Part shown: in pieces, positions 1 to 8,225 of the stretch
Layout of the letters: each line of letters opens with the position of its first letter
How positions within the stretch are numbered: the first letter of the stretch is position 1
DNA from: Clostridia bacterium
Lineage (GTDB): Bacteria > Bacillota > Clostridia > Christensenellales > Borkfalkiaceae
Direction: 5' to 3'
Assembly: GCA_017536205.1 (NCBI GenBank)
Contig: JAFXHX010000010.1
Coordinates: 1 to 64,000 of the forward strand
DNA length: 64,000 nucleotides
Program-made: the position numbers and the translations under genes
The notes under the pieces: model-generated
What the model was told of the DNA's origin: nothing
What the model saw: the letters and a program-made list of their open reading frames with translations, nothing else
The model's database searches: none

Positions 1-62
1 GATAAAAAGAAAATCATTGACAAAATTTAATCAAAATGTGACTAAATTGTGACATAAAAGAA

Positions 63-86
63 AAAACCACTATATATTGTGGTTTT
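63..86. terminator. possible terminator hairpin near left edge
   Basis: An 8-bp perfect stem (63-70 with 79-86, AAAACCAC paired with GTGGTTTT) has an 8-nt loop. The flanking A run at 61-66 gives a T tract on the minus strand, and TTTT closes the plus-strand side. It may end a transcript from a gene left of the window. Confidence 0.4.
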
Positions 87-123
87 AATCTTGAATTTAA
101 GCATATATTTGGTGTTTAGAGTT

Positions 124-465
124 TCGCGTCTCCCCTGCCAACAAAATAAAGCAATCTACAATAGTAGGTTGCTTTTTTTGTTAATAGTAGCGATGAGAAC
201 GCGCAAGTGTTCGGTGCTTTTGCGAAGCAAAACCATTTGCCGAAGACAACCTTTGACGGGCTTTTATAAAGGGCAATATCGCGTCTCCCCTGCCAACAAG
301 AACGTTTTGCTGTTAATTATGGCAAAGCGTTTTTTATTTTCAGCAACCTACGGTTAGCGTGTGACGCTCGCATTATATTGCTTGCTATTCCGTCGCCTTG
401 CTCCTTACGAATCGCGTCTTTATGCCAACAAAATAAAGCAATCTACAATAGTAGGTTGCTTTTTT
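124..465. repeat. three degenerate repeat units, each ending in a hairpin
   Basis: Units at about 124-179, 279-336 and 412-465 each begin TCGCGTCT, continue through TGCCAACAA, and end in a stem-loop followed by a T run. Units 1 and 3 share the same 12-bp stem (148-159 with 164-175; 435-446 with 451-462, one G-U pair). Unit 2 has a different stem (301-310 with 322-331). Unit 3 lacks the CCCC found in units 1 and 2. Bases 1-505 hold no convincing gene: the one open frame (79-357) has no ribosome binding site and runs through two units. The pattern looks like repeated 3' ends of an RNA gene with its terminator, or scars of insertion. The identity is unknown. Confidence 0.6.
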
Positions 466-472
466 CTATAAT

Positions 473-500
473 AAAAAACGGTTGCGCTGCAACCGTTTTT
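473..500 (-). terminator. terminator of the GH-like gene
   Basis: A 9-bp GC-rich stem (477-485 with 489-497) has a 3-nt loop. The A run at 473-478 reads as a U tract on the minus strand, directly downstream of the gene ending at 506. T bases to 500 make it potentially bidirectional. Confidence 0.75.
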
Positions 501-505
501 GTTTA

Positions 506-2587
506 TTATAAAGTTTTTATTCTTTCAATATGCTTTTTAGTTTCGCGTTCATAGTAGTTAAGTTCGCCGTTTATCATAGAGTTTACTTGCTTAATTTTCC
601 AGTTAACTCTATCTACACCGCCAACGTATAACATAGACGCTTCAAAACCTATTGACGAATCTTTTTTAACAAACCTTAAACTATACTCGGCATTTTTAAT
701 TTCGTCGTTTGCAATTTTGCGTATTTTCTTGCATATTTCAAGCATTTTTGCAGGATTTTCGCAAAGTTTTAAGGCAACTCTTTGCTCGTAGAAAAGTTTA
801 GCGTTTATGCCCGTTTGAACGCAACAAGCAATATATTCGCAAAGGTTTAAAACTGTTAAAAGTTCTTTATTTTTGCCTTGAATTGCCTTAAGTTTTTTAA
901 CGCCCGATTTCATTAAACGGAGCATTTCTTTAAGCATTTTAATTTCGGTTTTATGGCGAAGGCCGTAGGGTATGCCTATATCGCTAAAACCAAGCCCTAT
1001 ATTTTCTTCAAACTGACCATAAAAACCTGGCCAGAAAATATCGCCATAAACTGCATCAGGTTGCTTTGGGGGCTTAACTGAAGAAATTAAGCAAAGCGGG
1101 AACGCCGTGCCTATTCTAAACGGACCATATTGCTCTTCAATTGATGGTGGCATATAACTTATCGACTTGCTTATATCTTCAAAAGCATCGATAATTTCTT
1201 GCGAAGAATTATCAAAATATGCGTTATAAACACGTTTAAGATTTTTTTCGTATGAATTATCAAAGGTATAGCAAAGTTGAGCAAGTTTTGATATAAAACT
1301 TGGGAATAAGCCGTAGTGATGGCTTTCCATTAAACCACATAAACCGTAAAGATTTTTTGCTTCGTTAATTGCTTTATACCTTTCAATCCACTGGTTAGGC
1401 ATTGGGAAATACGGGCAAGTGCCTATATCCCAAGTTCTACCACCCGTGTTTACCATAGCGTAAAGTTTAAGACCACGCTCTTTAGCAACCTTTGCTTCGC
1501 TAATAAAGTACGGGCCTGCGTTGGTTTTAGCAATTGTATAGTCGGTAACCGTTTGGTCGCTACCAAGCATATTGTAGTGCTGGAACATTTCAAAAGTTAC
1601 GAGCAAAGTAACGTCGGTAGGAATAGTGTTAACAAGTTCTACCCTATCTTTTTCAGGCGCCCAACCCCAGTTATACGACCAAAATACAACGTCGGCATCG
1701 GGGTTATGCTTCCTTATGCTATTTTTAACAAAGTTAATCCAAATAGGATAATCTCTGCAAGGATACCAACCTGGTGTTGGCAACCCTTCGGGTAAATTAT
1801 CAGCAGGTTTTTGTTCTCTCGAGTGATGAAGAACTCTCTCGTCACGGCTTGCAAACTCAACCGATTCGCCAACTAACGTTATACCTTTAAGCCTTGGGCA
1901 ACTTGCAAACACTGCGCCGTAAGTTTCGTCAAACTCTTTTTCTGCATTTTCGGCATAAACGTCAATATATCTACCGAAAGCGGCGTAAACGTAAACGTCT
2001 AAACCGTATTCGCTTGCACGGTCGACAATGTCGTTAAAGTCAAGGTAGCCAGCAGGCGAAGAATTAACGCCGTTAGTATATAACAATATAGCATCGTAAC
2101 CGTGGTGAGCAATATTTGATAAATATTCGTTGGGGAATAAATCGAAACCGTAACCAGAGTGCACCATTCTTGGCGTAAACGGTAAATTAACGGTTATGCT
2201 ACCCTTTTGAATAATGGGTGCTTTCTTTTCGGTAAGTAAAAACTCAAAGTAATAAATACCTTGCGCAACAGACCTATTCGTGTCGCCTAATATAACAATA
2301 CCGTCGCTCGATGCGGTAATAGTGTATGAACGCTTTGCTTGAAGTGGGTTAATTTTACTTTCAATTTTAAAACCTGCGCCCGTTAAATCAATTTCGCAAG
2401 TAACGTCAAGCGAAACTTTAAAAAACTTTTTAAGGTCTTTTATAGCGTTGTTAATAACAACGTCGTCACTTTTAATAAGCGTAACGAGGTTTGGTATTTG
2501 AACTTCGCCATCAAGTGCCGAAATATCTTTTCTTATGTTCTTTGGGTGAAAATCTACAAGTTTTTTACGAAAATCAAAGTATGCCAT
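506..2587 (-). CDS. glycoside-hydrolase-like protein (GH20/GH67-type N-terminal domain plus TIM barrel)
   Basis: This 693-residue protein has no signal peptide and is probably cytoplasmic. Residues about 1-135 look like the alpha/beta domain that precedes the barrel in GH20 hexosaminidases and GH67 alpha-glucuronidases; ILGDTNRSVAQGIYYF near 99-114 matches the usual GxT..G..Y.. helix. A barrel-like region follows, with acidic candidates E241 and E244 in GESVEF near a strand end, aromatic-rich stretches around residues 300-450, and a helical C-terminal part. The order and length resemble GH67, but I do not recognise the GH67 or GH20 catalytic signatures, so substrate and family are open. The start is supported by AGGAGA 5 nt upstream. 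It lies downstream of rny, separated by a small hairpin. Confidence 0.6.
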   Translation of the reverse strand: MAYFDFRKKLVDFHPKNIRKDISALDGEVQIPNLVTLIKSDDVVINNAIKDLKKFFKVSLDVTCEIDLTGAGFKIESKINPLQAKRSYTITASSDGIVILGDTNRSVAQGIYYFEFLLTEKKAPIIQKGSITVNLPFTPRMVHSGYGFDLFPNEYLSNIAHHGYDAILLYTNGVNSSPAGYLDFNDIVDRASEYGLDVYVYAAFGRYIDVYAENAEKEFDETYGAVFASCPRLKGITLVGESVEFASRDERVLHHSREQKPADNLPEGLPTPGWYPCRDYPIWINFVKNSIRKHNPDADVVFWSYNWGWAPEKDRVELVNTIPTDVTLLVTFEMFQHYNMLGSDQTVTDYTIAKTNAGPYFISEAKVAKERGLKLYAMVNTGGRTWDIGTCPYFPMPNQWIERYKAINEAKNLYGLCGLMESHHYGLFPSFISKLAQLCYTFDNSYEKNLKRVYNAYFDNSSQEIIDAFEDISKSISYMPPSIEEQYGPFRIGTAFPLCLISSVKPPKQPDAVYGDIFWPGFYGQFEENIGLGFSDIGIPYGLRHKTEIKMLKEMLRLMKSGVKKLKAIQGKNKELLTVLNLCEYIACCVQTGINAKLFYEQRVALKLCENPAKMLEICKKIRKIANDEIKNAEYSLRFVKKDSSIGFEASMLYVGGVDRVNWKIKQVNSMINGELNYYERETKKHIERIKTL

Positions 2588-2604
2588 ATTTCTCCTATAT
2601 AGTC

Positions 2605-2627
2605 AAAGACACCTAAAAGGTGTCTTT
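2605..2627 (-). terminator. hairpin between rny and the GH-like gene
   Basis: A 9-bp perfect stem (2605-2613 with 2619-2627) has a 5-nt loop. The T tract on the minus strand is short, so it may be an attenuating or partial terminator after rny rather than a full stop. Confidence 0.5.
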
Positions 2628-2629
2628 AT

Positions 2630-4228
2630 TTATTTTGCGTATTCAACGCTACGCGATTCTCTTATAACGTTAACTTTAATTTGACCTGGATATTCCATAG
2701 ATTCTTCAATTTTTCTAGCAATATCTTTTGCAAGGAACAACGCTTGACTATCGTCAATTTGTTCGGGGCGAACTATTACCCTAACTTCACGACCTGCTTG
2801 AATAGCGTAAGACTTTTCAACCCCCTTAAACTCGTTAGCGATGTTTTCAAGTTGTTCAAGTCTTTTAACGTAACTTGATTCAATTTCTTTTCTTGCGCCG
2901 GGGCGAACGCCAGAAATTGCGTCTGCCGCTTGAACTAAAACGGCTTCGATGCATCTTGGCTCAACGTCGCCATGGTGCGATTCGATACAGTTAATAACGA
3001 ATTTGTTTTCTTTATACTTTTTAGCAAGTTCAACGCCAAGCGCAATATGCGTGCCTTCGTTTTCAAAGTCGACAGCCTTACCTATATCGTGTAAAAGACC
3101 ACCACGTTTAGCAAGTTCAACGTCACACCCTAATTCTTGAGCCATAAGCCCTGCAAGGCGCGAAACTTCGGTTGAGTGCTTTAATACGTTTTGACCGTAA
3201 CTAGTTCTAAACTTAAGTTTACCAAGTATTTTAATAAGTTCGGGGTGAACGTTATAAACGCCACACTCAAACGTTGCCGATTCGCCCGTTTCTTTAATAA
3301 TATTGTCAAGGTCCTTTTTAACCTTTTCAACGGTTTCTTCAATACGAGTGGGTTGAATTCTACCGTCTGCAATAAGTTTTTCAAGCGCACGGCGAGCAAC
3401 TTCACGCCTAACGGGGTCAAAACCAGACGCCACAACAACTTCGGGCGTATCGTCTATAATAAGTCTTATGCCCGTTGCGTTTTCAAGAGCGGTAATGTTT
3501 CTACCTTCTCTACCTATTAAGCGAGCCTTCATATCGTCGTTAGGAATTGATATTGAAGTAACGGTGAGTTCGTTGCTTTGGTCAACTGCACAGCGTTGAA
3601 TTGCAAGTGAAATAATTTCTTTTGCCTTTTTATCAGCCTCGTCTTTCGCTTGTTGTTCTTGGTTGCGAACGTAGCCTGCCGCTTCGCGACGAGCATCGTC
3701 TTTAACCTCTTCAATTATCATTTTTTTGGCTTCTTCTTCGGTCATTTGAGCAACTTTTTCAAGTTCTTGAACGAAGATTTCGTGCTGGGTTTCAAGTTTT
3801 TTAACCAAAGCGTCGGCTTCGGCTTGCTTCTTTTCGAGATTTTTAGAAAGATTTTCTACTTCTTCGGTACGCTTTAAAAGCGTAGCGTCTTTTTTATTGA
3901 GTATTTCATCTTTTTGGTTAAGGCGTTGCTCCATTTTTTGAAGTTCTGCCCTTTTTTCTCTAGTTTCTCTGTCTAATTCGTTTCTTAATTTAATTTCCTG
4001 TTCTCTTACTTCAACAATTGCTTCTTTTTTAAGCGCTTTGCATTCATTTTCGGCATTAGAAACCATTTCTTTAACCAAACGCTCGGTAGAAGTTATTTTG
4101 TTTTTACGCATTATAGAAGTAACGGCGAAAAATACGCCGACGCCAACGATAAGGCCAATTACGCCACCTAAAATACCAACGGTAACTGGTGACATTGCAA
4201 GTAACAGGAAGGTTGCGTTTTGTAACAT
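2630..4228 (-). CDS. rny: ribonuclease Y
   Basis: Membrane-anchored endoribonuclease that starts mRNA decay in Bacillota. The 532-residue product has the family order: one N-terminal membrane helix (about 15-38), a long charged coiled coil (about 45-210), a KH RNA-binding domain (about 228-290, with IGREGRNI), and an HD phosphodiesterase domain with the metal-binding H380-D381 in LLHDIG. Length matches the family (about 520). AGGAGG lies 8 nt before the ATG. A TTGACA-17-TAAAAT promoter sits 76-104 nt upstream. rny often neighbours recA in this phylum; here recA is more than 50 kb away in the window. Identification is secure. Confidence 0.97.
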   Translation of the reverse strand: MLQNATFLLLAMSPVTVGILGGVIGLIVGVGVFFAVTSIMRKNKITSTERLVKEMVSNAENECKALKKEAIVEVREQEIKLRNELDRETREKRAELQKMEQRLNQKDEILNKKDATLLKRTEEVENLSKNLEKKQAEADALVKKLETQHEIFVQELEKVAQMTEEEAKKMIIEEVKDDARREAAGYVRNQEQQAKDEADKKAKEIISLAIQRCAVDQSNELTVTSISIPNDDMKARLIGREGRNITALENATGIRLIIDDTPEVVVASGFDPVRREVARRALEKLIADGRIQPTRIEETVEKVKKDLDNIIKETGESATFECGVYNVHPELIKILGKLKFRTSYGQNVLKHSTEVSRLAGLMAQELGCDVELAKRGGLLHDIGKAVDFENEGTHIALGVELAKKYKENKFVINCIESHHGDVEPRCIEAVLVQAADAISGVRPGARKEIESSYVKRLEQLENIANEFKGVEKSYAIQAGREVRVIVRPEQIDDSQALFLAKDIARKIEESMEYPGQIKVNVIRESRSVEYAK

Positions 4229-4303
4229 ACGGTTACCCTCCTTGTGAATATGAATTGTAAATTATATAAAGCAAAAGTTCGCTAAATATCTAAATACATA
4301 TTT

Positions 4304-4332
4304 ATTTTATAATAAATATATAAAATTGTCAA
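4304..4332 (-). promoter_or_regulatory. rny promoter
   Basis: Read on the minus strand, TTGACA (4327-4332), a 17-nt spacer and TAAAAT (4304-4309). The implied 5' leader before rny is about 70 nt. Confidence 0.7.
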
Positions 4333-4366
4333 TATGGTTTTGGTTAAAAAATGCCGAAAAATCCAC

Positions 4367-4391
4367 AAAAAAACCCTTGCTTGCAAGGGTT
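4367..4391 (-). terminator. terminator of lipoprotein gene 1
   Basis: A 9-bp stem (4372-4380 with 4383-4391) is preceded on the plus strand by an A run (4367-4373) that reads as a U tract for the minus-strand gene ending at 4397. Confidence 0.75.
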
Positions 4392-4396
4392 AGTTG

Positions 4397-5368
4397 TTAT
4401 TTAACTTTGGGAATACCGTTTTCATCGTATTCCCACTCGCCTAATAAGTAATAGCTTAAATTATCGGGGTTCCAACCCGATGCAAAGGTGGTAGGAACAG
4501 ACGTAACGTTAAAATATATTTTACAAGACGGATTGCAACCTGCAAACTGATTGCTAACGCCACTTGACGACGCCATCGTTTTGCAACCTGACGGTAAAAC
4601 TACGTATTCAAGTTTTATGCAACCATTAAATGCATTAACGCCTATTTTACTTATAAGGTCGCCAAAATATACGTTTTTAAGGTTTATGCACGCATTGAAA
4701 GTGTTTGCCCCTATTTCAGAAATGTTACTGCCTAAATACACCCTTTCAATACCTTGCGAGCCTTTAAAAAGAGAGTGACCAAAATTAGAAACGCTGTTTG
4801 GAATGCGAACTTCTTTAAGTGAAGGCGTGTAAGCAAAGGCTTCGGTACATATTGACGTAAGCCCTGAGTTTAATTTTAGACTTTCAATAGGGTCGTTTTT
4901 AAAAGCGTAGTAAGAAAGTTCAACTACGGGATAAGTTACACCTTCGTAAACTTCATGCGAAGGTATTTCAACGTGCACCCAGTCGTGTTCGGGGGTTGCA
5001 ACGTGGTCTTTTCCAGCAGAATCGTAAGGCACAGTGTCGCCATTACTATAGGTATATCCGTTAGGATTTGCGGCGCCGTAACAAATTAAACCATTTCCAT
5101 ATCTATTTAACTTATAAGTTAAATAAGGGCATTTAAAATAGTAACCGCAATCGCATTTACCCTTTTTGTTAACGTGACTGCTAAAATCTACCACGGGCAA
5201 ATCTTCATCGCCACCTTCTAAGAGTGGGCGCCAGTGGTTTTGCGCGTCGTAAACAAAATAATCTGCGTAAACGGGACCTTCGGGTTCTTTATTGCACGAA
5301 GTGAGCGCAAAAACTGAAACGCACGTGAATATTGATAATATAAGAGATAGTGTTTTTTTAATATTCAT
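4397..5368 (-). CDS. BspA-like leucine-rich repeat lipoprotein 1
   Basis: This 323-residue predicted lipoprotein has a basic N-terminus, a hydrophobic core and the lipobox LTSC (22-25), so it should be lipidated at C25 and held on the outer face of the membrane. A conserved segment follows with H65, C72, C74 and C80 (pattern H-x6-C-x-C-x5-C), which could bind a metal. From about residue 150 there are LRR_5 (BspA-type) repeats of about 23 residues with the F..C..L..V.L spacing. BspA-like repeats commonly mediate adhesion or ligand binding; the ligand here is unknown. It is paralogous to the next two genes. It has its own promoter and terminator and no Shine-Dalgarno: the -10 box ends 6 nt before the ATG. 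Confidence 0.8.
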   Translation of the reverse strand: MNIKKTLSLILSIFTCVSVFALTSCNKEPEGPVYADYFVYDAQNHWRPLLEGGDEDLPVVDFSSHVNKKGKCDCGYYFKCPYLTYKLNRYGNGLICYGAANPNGYTYSNGDTVPYDSAGKDHVATPEHDWVHVEIPSHEVYEGVTYPVVELSYYAFKNDPIESLKLNSGLTSICTEAFAYTPSLKEVRIPNSVSNFGHSLFKGSQGIERVYLGSNISEIGANTFNACINLKNVYFGDLISKIGVNAFNGCIKLEYVVLPSGCKTMASSSGVSNQFAGCNPSCKIYFNVTSVPTTFASGWNPDNLSYYLLGEWEYDENGIPKVK

Positions 5369-5374
5369 ACAGTT

Positions 5375-5403
5375 ATAATATCATTAAAGGATATAATTGT
5401 CAA
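5375..5403 (-). promoter_or_regulatory. promoter of lipoprotein gene 1 (predicts leaderless mRNA)
   Basis: On the minus strand, TTGACA (5398-5403), a 17-nt spacer, TATTAT (5375-5380), then 6 nt (AACTGT) and the ATG at 5368. A normal start site about 7 nt after the -10 box would fall on the start codon. No purine-rich ribosome binding site is present. Confidence 0.7.
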
Positions 5404-5416
5404 TTTATTACATAGT

Positions 5417-5450
5417 AAAACACGCAGTAAATTGATAATAACTGCGTGTT
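5417..5450 (-). terminator. terminator of lipoprotein genes 3-2 operon
   Basis: A 10-bp perfect stem (5419-5428 with 5441-5450) has a 12-nt loop and an A run at 5417-5420 (U tract on the minus strand), directly after the gene ending at 5461. Confidence 0.65.
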
Positions 5451-5460
5451 TAATTTTTAA

Positions 5461-6444
5461 TTATAAAGCGTAAGGTTCGCCGTTAGCGTCGTAAGCCCAC
5501 TGACCTTTCCAATAGCATTTAATCCCCATAATGTTCCAGTCGTGAGCAAAGCCCGCTGGCGCCGATTCGTGTTCTAAATATATTGTTGCTTTGCGATTAG
5601 TTTCTAAAAAAGGAGGATAAGTCGTTGCAGGCGATGCAGGACCAATGTTATCCATTTCAACGCACGATTCGGGAATAACGATATATTCAAGACTAGTGCA
5701 ATTGTAAAAAGCAACTGCATAAATAGCCTTTAAGTTTTTGTTAGTATAAACCCTTTTAAGATTTGAGCATTTATAGAAATTATAACTGCGAATTAAAGGA
5801 ACGTTTTCACCTAAATAAACAGTTTCAATACCATTTGACTGAAAAAATAATGACGTACCAACGCTATTAACCGAGTCTGGAATACGAACTTCTTTTAGCC
5901 TTGGAGTGTACGAAAACGCTTCTGTACCTATAGATTTTAACCCTTCGTTAAGTTTAATAGATTCAACTAATTCAGAAGTAAAGGCGTATGAAGCAAGTTC
6001 AACAACAGGATAAGACGTGCCTTCATATTCAGCATATTTAGGAACTTCAACGTGCACCCAGTTATAAGTAGAAATACTATCTACACCATTTTTATCTTCG
6101 TAAGAATGATATTCTTCACCATTAGAATATTCGTAATAGTAACCATTATCAAGGTCTGCAGCGCCGTAACAAATTAAACCATTTCCATTTCTATTTAACT
6201 TGTAAGCCAAATAAGGGCATTCAAAGTAGTAACCACAAACGCATTTGCCTTTTTTGTTAACGTGTTCACCGTAATCGGTATACGTGGGGTCGGTTTCGCT
6301 ACCTTCAAGTAGAGGGCGCCAGTGGTGCTCTTCATCATAATCGTACTCTTCTGAATAAACAGGACCAGTTGGACCACAAGAAGTTAAAATAAACGATGAA
6401 AAGCACAAAATTATAGATAGAATTAACGTGAAAAGTTTTTTCAT
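5461..6444 (-). CDS. BspA-like leucine-rich repeat lipoprotein 2
   Basis: This 327-residue paralogue has signal sequence and lipobox LTSC (20-23), a tyrosine/acid-rich segment ending HHWRPLLEG, the HVNKKGKCVCGYYFECPYL cysteine motif, and C-terminal LRR_5 repeats ending in a GQWAYDANG-type tail shared by all three copies. The N-terminal half is close to gene 3 (6474-7463) even at nucleotide level, which implies recent tandem duplication. It starts 29 nt after the end of gene 3 and, unlike its neighbours, has a GAGG ribosome binding site 6 nt before the ATG, as expected for an internal operon gene. It should be surface-exposed; the ligand is unknown. Confidence 0.8.
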   Translation of the reverse strand: MKKLFTLILSIILCFSSFILTSCGPTGPVYSEEYDYDEEHHWRPLLEGSETDPTYTDYGEHVNKKGKCVCGYYFECPYLAYKLNRNGNGLICYGAADLDNGYYYEYSNGEEYHSYEDKNGVDSISTYNWVHVEVPKYAEYEGTSYPVVELASYAFTSELVESIKLNEGLKSIGTEAFSYTPRLKEVRIPDSVNSVGTSLFFQSNGIETVYLGENVPLIRSYNFYKCSNLKRVYTNKNLKAIYAVAFYNCTSLEYIVIPESCVEMDNIGPASPATTYPPFLETNRKATIYLEHESAPAGFAHDWNIMGIKCYWKGQWAYDANGEPYAL

Positions 6445-6473
6445 ATAAACCTCGTTATATATTTTTAGAAGTT

Positions 6474-7463
6474 TTAAAGAACGTAAGGCACGCCTTTTGC
6501 GTCAAGCGCCCACTGTCCATTTAAATAATACGGTATTATATCAGTATTCCACTCTTTAGGAAAGGTTGAAGGTATAGCATCTGCTTTAAAATATAGTTTT
6601 AAAACTTTAGGGTCGCAATTTTGGAATGGCGAATATTTTAAACCCTCAATAGACGTCCAGTCAACGTTAATACTAGTGCAAGTTTCAGGAATGATTAAAT
6701 ATTCAAGCTTAGAGCAGTTATTAAACGCAGATATTCCTATATAATTAATTTTATCGTTTAAATAAACGTTTTTTAGATTTCGACAATCATAGAAGTTGTA
6801 TCCACCAATTTGAGTAACGTTTGCGCCGTAATATACGGTTTCGATAAAACTATTTTCATAAAATAACGAATGACCAATGTCAGTAACCGAGTCGGGAATA
6901 CGAATTTCTTTCACTCCTGAATAAGAAAACGCTTGACTTCCTATCTTTAAAAGCCCTTCGTTAAGTTTAACAGATTCAACCATATCAAGAGTAAAGGCGT
7001 ATGAAGCAAGTTCTACAACGGGATAAGACGTACCTTCATATTCAGCATATTTAGGAACTTCAACGTGAAGCCAGTTGTTAGTAGCAATGTTATCTACACC
7101 ATTTTTATCTTCGTAAGAATGATATTCTCCACCAGTAGAATATTCGTAATAGTAACCATTTTCAACGTCTGCAGCGCCGTAACAAATAAGCCCACCCCTA
7201 CCGTTTAAACGATAAGACAAATAAGGGCATTCAAAGTAGTAACCACAAACGCATTTGCCTTTTTTGTTAACGTGCGTGCTATAATCGGTATAAGTTGGGT
7301 CAGTTTCGCTACCACTAATAAGGGGGCGCCAGTGATGCTCTTCATCATAATCGTACTCTTCTGAATAAACAGGACCAGTTGGACCACCTAGAATGCAAGC
7401 AGTCAACGAAAACGTTGAAAAACAAATTATAAGCGATAAAATTATAGTAAATATTTTCTTCAT
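6474..7463 (-). CDS. BspA-like leucine-rich repeat lipoprotein 3
   Basis: This 329-residue paralogue is the first gene of a two-gene unit with lipoprotein 2. It has lipobox LTAC (20-23), the same HHWRPL segment, the same three-cysteine motif following NKKGKC, and LRR_5 repeats from about residue 150. The shared tail (GQWALDAKG) suggests a conserved C-terminal cap. It is driven by a perfect TTGACA-17-TATAAT promoter whose -10 box ends 6 nt before the ATG, and no Shine-Dalgarno is present, so translation is probably leaderless. The MKK signal-peptide start argues against a later start codon. Confidence 0.8.
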   Translation of the reverse strand: MKKIFTIILSLIICFSTFSLTACILGGPTGPVYSEEYDYDEEHHWRPLISGSETDPTYTDYSTHVNKKGKCVCGYYFECPYLSYRLNGRGGLICYGAADVENGYYYEYSTGGEYHSYEDKNGVDNIATNNWLHVEVPKYAEYEGTSYPVVELASYAFTLDMVESVKLNEGLLKIGSQAFSYSGVKEIRIPDSVTDIGHSLFYENSFIETVYYGANVTQIGGYNFYDCRNLKNVYLNDKINYIGISAFNNCSKLEYLIIPETCTSINVDWTSIEGLKYSPFQNCDPKVLKLYFKADAIPSTFPKEWNTDIIPYYLNGQWALDAKGVPYVL

Positions 7464-7469
7464 GTTGTT

Positions 7470-7498
7470 ATTATAGCATATAATAAAATATATGTCAA
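7470..7498 (-). promoter_or_regulatory. promoter of lipoprotein 3-2 operon (predicts leaderless mRNA)
   Basis: On the minus strand, a consensus TTGACA (7493-7498), a 17-nt spacer and TATAAT (7470-7475), then AACAAC and the ATG at 7463. The geometry is identical to the promoter at 5375-5403. Confidence 0.8.
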
Positions 7499-7511
7499 TA
7501 ACTACAAAATG

Positions 7512-7534
7512 AAAACCCCGATTAAATCGGGGTT
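7512..7534 (-). terminator. terminator of the YfbR-like gene
   Basis: A 9-bp GC-rich stem (7514-7522 with 7526-7534) with a 3-nt loop and a short A run on the plus strand lies just after the gene ending at 7539. Confidence 0.7.
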
Positions 7535-7538
7535 GATT

Positions 7539-8117
7539 TTATTCGAGTTCATCTAGCGAGCAAAGGTATCTGGGCGCAATATTTTCCATAAAATATTTAA
7601 CTTCTTCTCTATCGATATTCATAACGGAATTATAAAGCGTTTCTTTTGCTTTAACGAATTCGCTATTTCCAGACTTAACTTCTTCAACGCATTTAATATA
7701 CGCCGATATTTTATCTGCCGACTTCATAATTTTATATTCTTCACTATTTTCGTCGGGTAAAACGTAAGGCTTATAACCATCAAGCAATTCTGTTGGTAGC
7801 GTTTCTAGTAGTTTAAGGCAAGCACCCTTTTCAATATCTTTATAAGCGGAATTGATTTCTTTATTAAAGTATTTGATAGGCGTTGGTAAATCGCCCGTTA
7901 TTACTTCACTAGTTTCGTGGTATTGCGAATAAAGCACAACCTTTAAAACGTCAACTTTACCACCGAAGTAGCGATTTTTAATTTCGGCAAGAGCGTGAGC
8001 AATAACGCTAACCTGCTCGGTATGTTCGCTAACGTTTTCTTCAACGGTGGAACGCATAAGCGCCCAACGCTTGATATATTTCATTCTATTTATATATGCA
8101 AAAAAATCGTATTTCAT
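7539..8117 (-). CDS. yfbR: YfbR-like HD-domain 5'-nucleotidase
   Basis: This 192-residue protein matches E. coli YfbR, a dNMP 5'-nucleotidase, through its whole length: FFAYINRMKYIKRWALMR at the start, ENVSEHT, the HD-family YHETSEV (E replaces the usual D of YHDASEV), and LTGDLPTP-type ITGDLPTPIKY. In E. coli the enzyme removes phosphate from deoxyribonucleoside monophosphates. Homology places the start at 8117, with AGGAG about 6 nt upstream. A second in-frame ATG nine codons earlier (8144) also has its own AGGAG, so a 201-residue form is possible. It is divergent from thiT. Confidence 0.85.
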   Translation of the reverse strand: MKYDFFAYINRMKYIKRWALMRSTVEENVSEHTEQVSVIAHALAEIKNRYFGGKVDVLKVVLYSQYHETSEVITGDLPTPIKYFNKEINSAYKDIEKGACLKLLETLPTELLDGYKPYVLPDENSEEYKIMKSADKISAYIKCVEEVKSGNSEFVKAKETLYNSVMNIDREEVKYFMENIAPRYLCSLDELE

Positions 8118-8181
8118 AAAAACTCCTTTTGAAAATTGTAACATAACTTCACTCCTTTTTCAAGAGTTTAGCAAAATATTG

Positions 8182-8210
8182 TTGACAGATTTAGTCATAA
8201 GTGATAAAAT
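8182..8210 (+). promoter_or_regulatory. thiT promoter
   Basis: TTGACA (8182-8187), a 17-nt spacer and TAAAAT (8205-8210), just upstream of the TPP aptamer. Confidence 0.8.
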
Positions 8211-8225
8211 AAAATTACAATTTAA

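Noticed and set aside
190-214. GAAC...GTTC dyad at 190-206 as an SOS box
   Set aside because: The half-sites are separated by 8-9 nt rather than 4, and there is no promoter or gene to control.
79-357. 92-codon open frame in the left non-coding region
   Set aside because: It has no ribosome binding site, starts inside a hairpin and runs through two repeat-terminator units; the composition is not protein-like.
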